Below are positions 55,447-64,000 of a stretch of 64,000 nucleotides of DNA, piece after piece. Both the position numbers and the translations under genes were made by a program. Under the pieces are notes generated by a model. The model was given only the letters and a program-made list of their open reading frames with translations, did no database searches and had not been told where the DNA came from. Source of the stretch: Effrenium voratum (Eukaryota; Sar; Dinophyceae; Suessiales; Symbiodiniaceae); contig CAUJNA010003827.1 in the NCBI GenBank assembly GCA_963377175.1, positions 1,127,646 to 1,191,645 on the forward strand, in the 5' to 3' direction. Positions within the stretch are counted from its first letter, which is position 1. Each line of letters opens with the position of its first letter.

Positions 55447-56487
55447 GCAATCTTTGTGGGTGACACATCCTTTGCATCCCGTGAGAGTCCCCTCCCCACA
55501 TCGGAAGAAATCGTCCTGAGGCTTGCCGCGGGGCCGTCGCCGCGCACTTCCAGCACCTCACAAACCCCCGGGGGGTCGGATGTGCCGACAATTTCCGAAC
55601 GAAAGCCGCGACGTTTCTGTAAGGCGCGACTTTGGGAGTCCGATTCCATGTCAAAACCATATATGTACCTTGCTGGGTTGGTTTTTGTTTAGGTTGTTTG
55701 GGAAAGCGGAAGAGCATGAACTTCAGTGGCAGTCACGAGCCGAAGTACCCCAACAGATATCCAACGAGCCTTTCTAACCGCGACAACTTTAGCATCACGG
55801 CGATTGGAGCTGGAAATTTGCCTCGGCTGGCACCAGGGCCAGCCAACTGATACTTCGCGAGTTGCAGGAACGATCCCATTCGCACCCTAGACAAAGTCGC
55901 TTGCTTCCAGGAAAAATCGGGAGGGCCCCCGGCTTTTGTGGCGAGCCAACTCTGATGCGCATGCCTCTTGAAAAAGAAGCGAGATGTCCTATGGTCGTCC
56001 TAGGCCCTCGGTGGTGCAAAAGACAAAGGATCCCAAAATTGCCCCTGTTCTTGCTTCCTAAGCGGCTGGGCCAAAAATGTCTGAATTCACTAAAATGGTT
56101 TTGCAAAAAAATAATCCAGGAACGCAGGGAGTGAGTGCTAGGTCTTACTGGTCCCCGTTTTGGCGCTAAAACCGTTCCTTGTTCGGATTTGGGGTGCTGT
56201 TGGAAGCTCTGACAACCAAAGGAAAAACAAGTTGCGAAGACATGGCCCGTTTGCAAAGGTGACAACAGTCTTCCAAAACCCTCCTGTCAGCTTCCGGGTT
56301 TCTCATGAAAAAGGGCCCTAGTCCTCGACTGGCCACGAGACCAAAAGGACACCCTCTGCTTGTTTTGAAGGGAAACCCTTCAGTCCACAAGGAACCCACC
56401 CCCTTTCAAAGGAAAAATGGTCGTCCAAGATCTCCACTCAGATTCCTCCATGTGGAGTGAGTCATCCAAGCAAAAGAAACAGGCCCA
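55447..56487. other. unique sequence with one family E copy
   Basis: No supported gene. Minus frame 55795-56265 (156 codons) spans the family E copy and has no motif. Confidence 0.42.
56053..56133 (+). mobile_element. family E element (E4)
   Basis: CTTCCTAAGCGGCTGGGCC, CACTAAAATGG, AATCCAGGAACGCAGGGAG. Shorter interior than E2. Confidence 0.74.
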
Positions 56488-57162
56488 TTGGATTCGGCTT
56501 CGAATCTGGTCCTTGAACGAACCCATGGCACCGGACAACCAAATCTCGGTTGCGAAATCTGCTCCCCTGCTAAAAGTTTAACTTTTAGTGGCTTCATGGA
56601 AAACCCATTAGTTGGCAAGAGAAATAAAGTCTTAACATCCCTTGGCAAAATATGCACCAAAGAAATATGAAACGGTTGTGCCTGACCTTACCTCCGTTCA
56701 GGCCATCCAGGAATCCATGGAATGAAAAAATGAACAGCCCGTGAGGTCAAGACGTGTGGTCGAGACGTGTTCATCTTGCTGCCTAAAGGACCGGTGACCT
56801 GGAAACCCCAAAAGGTCAACAGGCTGGGCGTTGGTGCCACATGTGCCACAGCAAACGCGTGGCCTTCAAGTGGAGGCATCGCTACTCGACACAACTCATG
56901 CAGGCAGCGAGGCCCCAAACAAAGCCAGATGTCGGAAACGATCAAGAGACTCTACACCGCTAACAATATTTGCCTAATCGCAGCGGCTGTTAGTGGCTGC
57001 ACACTCACTTCAGCCATGTGATCGCGTTGTTTTGGGTTGGCCCACGTGGTTGAGTGTGTAGACCACTATCCCAACGAAACTCGAACGTGACCACCAACAT
57101 TGGCAAAAACCACACACTTGGGTGTAACTCCTGTTGACTCCATCTTTTCGGAAAGTCTGTAA
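56488..57162 (+). CDS. hypothetical spliced frame with TGA interruptions
   Basis: Model: 56488-56548 joined to 56663-57162 by removing a family C element (phase 1 at the join). The joined frame has five TGA and no TAA or TAG until TAA at 57160. Its clean core is 56767-57021 (84 codons), reading SGGIATRHNSCRQRGPKQSQ and a hydrophobic tail NICLIAAAVSGCTLTSAM. No domain recognised. As with similar frames here, a decayed gene, TGA as sense or chance are all possible. Confidence 0.25.
56549..56662 (+). repeat. family C hairpin element, intron-like (C8)
   Basis: GTTGCGAAATCTGCTCCCC start after TCTCG, perfect CTAAAAGTTTAACTTTTAG hairpin, TATGCACCAAAG end. Confidence 0.88.
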
Positions 57163-57254
57163 AAGGACATTCAAAGGGAAACACTTGCTCTTGAGACACG
57201 CCCATGCACTTCTTTGCTAAAACAGTCTGATGCTTCGCAGCACGACACATACTT

Positions 57255-57353
57255 CCATTTGCTTCAGCCCCCTGGAAAAAACAAAAAACAGTAGTCATAG
57301 ATTCCCTTTAAAACCAACAGGGGAAAACAGAAAAATATCATTTCAGCAAATGG
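57255..57353 (+). mobile_element. family H inverted-repeat element (H3)
   Basis: CCATTTGCTTCAGCCCCCTGG and TCAGCAAATGG ends. The TTCAG/TCAGC change near each end keeps the arms partly matched. Interior GATTCCCTTTAAAACCAAC. Confidence 0.88.
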
Positions 57354-58416
57354 ACGCATACGACCAACCGCGCCTTGGAACCCAAGGCCCGGTTGCAAAG
57401 GTGAAAGTAGGGCTCGTCCGCACAGGGCACGCACACCCAGAGCCTGTGTGCATGAAAGCAAGCGACGCACCGCAAAACACGTTGGCAGCCTTGAGTATCC
57501 GAACGTGCATCTCACAAAAGGCTTCGTACTACTCCCGTCAAGGTTGGCAAAACCAAGGGATTCATGCTGCGTTGGCCATGATTTACCTTTGTCTCATCTC
57601 TGGCCCGGCTTCAAAATGCTAGCCATGCAAGTCATCGGTCCTGCGTCTTTTGTGCGTTACCCGTGTTTGTTGTTTGTTGGCTGATTGTTTTGTGAACGTG
57701 CTTTGTGTGTTGTTTTGTTGGGGGGATCAAACAGCACGAGAATGCTGGCACCTGACCGTCATGCGTGCAGTGGCTTCACGAACGCTTGCCATGTCCAAGG
57801 CATTTGACAGCAATGGAAAAAGCATCTGCTCACGCCAGTATACATTATGGATGAGCTCATGTTTTATTTCCGGGCATGAGCTGGCTAATTGTTGCAGAGA
57901 CGTTGATGTAGTCATTTGCAGTTGGTCATCACGCAGGCTGACATCATCACATTTGTCCTTGCTCTACAAACTGTAATGTCCGGGCCTCGGAACTGTTGAA
58001 CATCGTTCACCGCAGGAGCTTGTCCAACACACACACAAAGACACACACACACAGATACATGCAGCCCGGATACGGGAAGTTTCGGAAATATGGGACCTCC
58101 GACAACGGTTGGGTACCTTTCGGCTTCCCTTTCAAAACCAACCAGTGGGCCATGGAGAAGAATGGGTGCACCGCTTTTGTTTGGCAGTCGAGCTTACAGG
58201 GGCTCCCCGTCCCCGTCTCAAGGAAAACTGGGCACAGGTCTGCGGACCACCTGTGCCATGGTCACAACACCTGCGCCATGCGTTTCCTGAACCGACTCCT
58301 ACACAATTGTGACCCTGGTACCCGGACGCGCGCGCGGCGCGCGGCGCGCGCGCGCGGCGCATTTTTGCATGTGCAGCTAATCAAACTAATGGGAATCTGT
58401 CGCATGCTTGTCACTT
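57354..58416. other. unique sequence, nothing recognised
   Basis: A short CA stretch (58029-58055) and the alternating GC tract at 58326. No supported gene. Confidence 0.45.
58326..58360. repeat. alternating CG tract
   Basis: About 35 bases of GCGCGC and GCGGCGC with almost no A or T; a candidate Z-DNA-forming segment. Confidence 0.9.
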
Positions 58417-58626
58417 GGTTGCTGTTTGACCCCTACGCAAAAAGATTCTAACTTCTTGTGAAGTACAATGGAAAATCCAATGGAACATCCAATGGAACAA
58501 TCCAATGGACAGTCCAACGGAAAATCCATGAAAATCCAATGGAACATGGAAAATTCACCCTCCCAAAAGTCTTGGGTCCTCTCCAAAAAAAGAATCAAGT
58601 CCAAAGATCCGTTCCCAAACAGCCAA
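58417..58626 (+). repeat. family F element with an internal expansion (F4)
   Basis: GGTTGCTGTTTGACCCCTACGC start and AAGTCCAAAGATCCGTTCCC end frame an insert (58462-58552) of irregular TCCAATGGAACA-type units that grew from the element's own AATGGAAAA block. Confidence 0.82.
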
Positions 58627-58884
58627 GGTCAAACGTGGCAAGGGTGTCCATGACTCTCCCGTGCGTCCGCCAGCCCAAGCCCAAGCAAAGGGGGAAAGTG
58701 ACCATAGTGGTATCTTCCTCATTCTTTCCCAAAAATCCGTCTTTCACCACGGTCCATAGCCATGGCTGACGCCAGCCGGAAGCTCTGCCGGGCAGCTGGT
58801 CATCTGCCGCCATTGCCGGGGCAGGCCAGGTGTAATCCATCGAATCCTCGCCACACGGAACGATGCGGACACGACGCAAACCTG

Positions 58885-59015
58885 GGCTGCCCGTTTTCAG
58901 ATCCCCCGCAAAAAGTTTAATAAACTTTTTGTGGGGTAATTAAATTCGGAAACTGCCACTTAACACTAAAAGGCTAAACAAAAACTAAGGAACCGGATGG
59001 CTGGGAGCCACCAAA
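58885..59015 (+). repeat. family D hairpin element with compensatory change (D5)
   Basis: GGGCTGCCCGTTTTCAG start. The left arm is CCGCAAAAAGT and the right arm ACTTTTTGTGG: both arms changed at the paired position relative to other copies. Ends GGCTGGGAGCCACCAA. Confidence 0.9.
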
Positions 59016-62000
59016 AAACCAATAGACAAATTGAGCCTCAAACAAAATATACTTCTTTCCCCGAGAAAACATAAAAAACAAAACATTGGGTGGCCCACCT
59101 TGGTATTTCAACATGCACAAGAGACTACCAGTAACTTTGTCACATGCTCACTTCACCGCAACAAAGAAAGGCCATGTTCGCCGTTGCCGAAGCAATGCAC
59201 TCCCCAACTCGACGTGTCAAATGGCAAAGCAAACATATTAGAGGCCAAACGTCAAATGTCCCAAAGGTCGGCGCGCAAGAAGGATCACCGCGTCAGCGGT
59301 TCTGTTGGGCAACCAAGCCATCCAAAACCCTAGTACCCGCTGGCCTATATTCACATATCACAAGAAGAAGGGCGCGAACCCACCGACACCTGGCCACAGA
59401 CGCGCGAACCCACCGTCACCCCAAGCCCCAGAGCGAGTCTCCTTGAGGCATAGCCGGGCGGCCGGCGGCCTGGGAGACTTGGGGGTAAAAAGTCGTAATC
59501 CAAAAGACCGAACCCATTGGGTACCTTTAAAGCCGACTGCACTATTTTCTCACAAGGAGGGTTGCGACCATGAAGGTTCCTTATCTGGCAGTCCAGGTCT
59601 TACTTCAGGGGGTTGATCAATATTCCCTTACAGGCCCCACAATGACCATTGGGTAACTGTTCCATGTGGGACATATCATCGTTTTAGTGGTTTTGCCCAA
59701 TGGTCATCTCAAAAAAATAATCATCGTTTTAGTGGTTTTGCCCAATGGTCATCCCATGTAAAAAAAAAAAAGTGGATTTGCCCAATGGTCATCCCACGGT
59801 AAAAACAAAATAAACACTTTCCACTCCAAAGTCCCCCCCCTGTGGAATTGACCCTGTCACTTGGCTGGCCACGTGGCCGCACCTCCAAGTACGGGAGGTG
59901 TAGACTCATCTTTGCCATTTCGGTTTTATGTCCGTTAAAGGAAACACATATCAGTGTGGCTCAAAATTAAACCGGAGGGGCAAACCGCAGGTTTTGGTTT
60001 CCATGTTTCCACTTACCAGGGCAAGCCATGTTGGTTCGGGTGTCTTGAGCCACAGCCATATTTTTTCCTCTTCGGGATCTCCTGGAAAGTTGCTGATGTC
60101 AGGTGATATAGCGCGTTTGTGTACCTATTATGTGACTTATTTGCGGTCGGCATATGGTTGGGGCCTTGGACTTAATTTAGCAATCAGCATGACTCATGAC
60201 GCCATATGCCACTAGGCCCACAGTTTTGACATATGCACAGATGGCTGACGGACATATAGGAACCTTCTTGCACCCCAGAAAAGCGGGCTAGAACGAAAAC
60301 AAGTTCCCAAAAAGGAACTGGCCTTACTTTTGACAAGCCTCCTGCATTTCAGTTGGTTGGGCTCGGATAAAAATAGTGTTCTTTCACTCATATTTCCCGC
60401 TCCAAATACATCTGTTTCATCAGAGAAAGACAACTCTTTCAGATAGTGCTAGAGCAAAATACTGGAAACCATAGACCCATACAACTCATATAACCCATCA
60501 TTAGGAGCCAGTCCCCCAGTTCTTCCTGCAGTGCCGGTTTTCTTCTACCATTCCCTTTGCCTAGGATTTCCTAAATGACCTCATATGTGCAATCGAATGT
60601 TCTCAAACTGACAAGACACAAAACAAACGCATGGCAGTGTTTGTTGGCCACTACGTGCATGTATGACTGATGAGAACGTATCCTTTCCCCGTAGCAGAAC
60701 AATTCTGGGAAGTGGGATTTGGGATAGAAGTCCGGGCGTCAACCACCCACATCTTTCCTGCTCCTTTCTGCTCAATTGGAAACAGCATCCGCCCTGGGTG
60801 GTTTTGGCTCAGCACGCCTTGAACACTGGTTTGGGTGGAGTTGGTTTATTGGGATTTGTGCATGTGTGTCACAATGTGGTGAGGGCTGGGTATAAAATCC
60901 AATCATTCAGGGTACTTGTCCAGCTGGCTTCAGGTACTTGCCACGTTGGCGGTACTGATGGTTTCAGAAGTTAAGTCAAGGCAAATGTTTCGTTTAGGGT
61001 TCATATTTTAGGCTCGGGGTCGGCCCGGGCGGGCTCCGGCCTCAGGCTTGGCGAGACTAGACTTGAATGGGCTAGCTTCCAGTGAGATTAGGATTGCCTT
61101 GGCTCGTTGGTTTTGCTTGTTGATATTAGTTCCGGGCGGTGGGCGGAGCTCCGATGGGTGCCCCTTACCCATGGCATCACCATTGCTAGACTAGATTAAG
61201 GGCAGGCATTGGCAAAGGTCGCCAACACGATCAAGGCTTGCGTGGCCTCATCACCTTCTACTGCCGTGTCTGCTGCCCCATGGTCGGCTTGGATGGGAGC
61301 TGCCAGCCACTTGGTTTTAGCCGGTCTCAACTCTAGGCTTCCAGTGAGGCTCAGATTGTCTCAGATTCTTTTCGAGAATTAGCTACCCTGGACCTTCAAA
61401 GAAGTAGATGGTCACAGCCACAAAAAGGCTGCAAAAGAAAGGAAGAGCACCTTCCTGGACCTTCCTGTTGAAAAAACGATTGTCCTTGAACACAGGCCGT
61501 CGTCTCTTGGTGCTACTTTTTGTGTGGTGACTCCCAGCAATCCATGAAAAGGGACAATGCTCCCTCCCGCAATCTGTTTCTCCAAAAATAGGCGTGTCCG
61601 AAACATCGGATATGCTGGCAAGTGCAAGGGGTGTGGGCAAGGTTCAGTGGTCTTGCCACCCCTCGTGGCAAAGCCGCCATCAACCACCAAGGGACAGCTT
61701 CATCACGGATTTGCGCCGCCTGACACGTTTGGCACGGCACTCCGTTGAGGCCGTATGATGCTGAGGCTGGTACCGGAGGCCTTTTTCAAAACCACCGTTG
61801 TGTGTGAAGTGTCTCTGTGACTCGATGTGCGTTGAAAATACGTCAATGGGAGGTGGATGCCCAGTCTCCAAGGGGCTTTTCTCCCGCACCCAAAGCAAAT
61901 CAATCAAATCGTATCCTGACTGGCACCGTATCCGTTGACTTCAAGCCCATGCATGTGGACCATCCAACAAAGCAGAACGTGATGTGCGTGCGAGTCCCCT

Positions 62001-62480
62001 AGTTTGGGTGCAGACTCTGCCACTCCAGTCTGCTACACGCCAAGAAAAGGTGTCCTCTACTCATCTATGCGGCGCTTTTGCGTTTTCATGCCCTCTGGCC
62101 TCTGTTTGTGTGTCCCGGCCGTAGTTCCCTTGGTAGCACTGCTTCAAATTGAGCAATACATGTTTTTGCTTCAAACCAACCAAAGGACGTCTCCCAATTT
62201 CGGACCACGCCTAGAAGACCGTCGATATGGTAATGTGAAAGGCAGGGCTCGTGTATTTCTCTGGTCAAATTGATGTAAGTCACAAACCGGAATACGGAAT
62301 CCGCAAAGGAAGAGACATCATGTGAGCTCATTATAACTTGCCCAAATTGTATTCAACACAAGCCGGCAACAGGGGATGCATTAAGGCTCGACAAAAAAAC
62401 GGCTGCGAGTTAACATTCAACAGATGACGGTTTATTTGGGTTCTATATTTGCAATGGTATCCTAGGCTTGTCCGGGGGTA
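59016..62480. other. unique sequence with one family G copy
   Basis: A near-tandem repeat of TTTTGCCCAATGGTCATC occurs at about 59690-59795. No frame has a recognisable motif. Confidence 0.42.
59952..60058. mobile_element. family G variant with GGCTCAAAA ends (G10)
   Basis: CAGTGTGGCTCAAAATTAAACC and GTCTTGAGCCACAGCCA; interior as in the copy at 37441. Confidence 0.8.
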
Positions 62481-62504
62481 ATCATGACGCTCTCAAAGGT
62501 CCAT

Positions 62505-63295
<791 letters not shown>

Positions 63296-63555
63296 AGCAG
63301 TTGCAGCCGACCGAAAACATCTGCGAGATCAATCTGGGCCTCAACCCCGAAACCCTTAAGAGTAATTCCCCATGATGTCTTGTCGGTCCAATCCGTTGGT
63401 AAGTGGGTAAAATGGTCATCCCCTCGTTTGCTCGTCCCTTAAACCCAGCCAGATGCTGAAACCATCGTTCTAAGCTTCAAGTGAGGTGTTTCCAACCTCA
63501 GGTAGTCCGGTGGGGGTTCTGGTTTTTGGATTCCCGCAAAGAATGGGGAGCTCTT

Positions 63556-63760
63556 CGGAGAAACACCAAACCCTAACTAAACCTCCAACCCAAACCCGAA
63601 ACAATACTCAAAGTTCTTTACATGAAACCTTAAATGAAACCGTAGCCGACACCAAAACCTCGAACCAAACACACATCTAGACTCCTACGCGCAACCTCGA
63701 ACCCAGAACCTTACGTTGTAGACCAAATCCTTAAGACTAAACCAACTGAAAATTCGAAGC
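63556..63760 (+). repeat. degenerate AACC-rich stretch
   Basis: Irregular recurrence of AAACC, AACCC and ACCTTA words (CAAACCCTAACTAAACCTCC near the start). Resembles strongly decayed CCCTAAA-type telomeric sequence but lacks exact tandem units. Confidence 0.5.
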
Positions 63761-64000
63761 TAACCCCGAATTGCGAAGATGAGGAGCAAAGAAAGTGGCA
63801 CTTGTATTCCATCTACCGATTGGGAGTCAATGACCAACCCAGCAAAGACCCTGATAGTTGCCAAAGTACACATGGTCGAGTCAGAGAGATAGCAATCAGG
63901 GTGCTGACGTATGCCTCTTTTTCCCGCGAATGGCGTGTATCCGTCTGCCAAGCTTACCCTATCTTACCCTCAGGCGGGCATGAATGTGGAACCCCAAACC

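Overview
The window looks like nuclear DNA of a large, repeat-laden eukaryotic genome, most likely a unicellular alga or other protist. Base composition is balanced. Long CA, CTG, CAGA, CCAA, CCCA and ACGC microsatellites, minisatellites and many dispersed 60-130 bp repeats dominate. There are no prokaryotic operons, and I recognise no rRNA, tRNA or conserved protein family. The many short oriented elements, some ending like introns, recall genomes with introner elements (reported in dinoflagellates, Micromonas and Aureococcus). A dinoflagellate-like source is a guess, not a result.

Layout: 1-1065 microsatellites; 1067-6500 unique sequence with the best spliced-gene candidate (4442-5753); 6503-8160 an 11-bp minisatellite followed by a GC-rich 245-bp repeat; 8200-10240 unique sequence with a two-exon candidate and a 240-codon ORF; 10716-11260 CTG and tetranucleotide arrays; 11261-23080 unique sequence studded with short elements; 23083-23632 a 38-bp minisatellite; 23633-51276 more unique sequence with elements; 51277-51903 CCCA and CTG/CTA arrays; 52320-55446 a short inverted-repeat element (family A) split by a 3000-bp element made mostly of tandem repeats; 55447-62480 unique sequence with elements; 62505-63291 a very long CA/CACG array; and a degenerate AACC-rich tail.

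I delimited about ten short repeat families by eye (A-L below). Family A (terminal inverted repeats CTAGGTCC/GGACCTAG) has 14 copies. Families C, D and F share one hairpin architecture with compensatory base changes. Families A, C, D, E, F, H, J and K were all found in one orientation; only family G has a clearly inverted copy. Families A, C and F begin GT and end AG, and D begins GC. Removing some copies joins flanking plus-strand reading frames in phase. I therefore propose that many are intron-forming (introner-like) elements in plus-strand genes. The joined frames lack TAA and TAG but contain TGA, so either TGA is a sense codon here or these are decayed genes. Both proposals are inference. 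The translations have near-random composition (too much Trp), so every protein-coding entry carries low confidence and no function is assigned.
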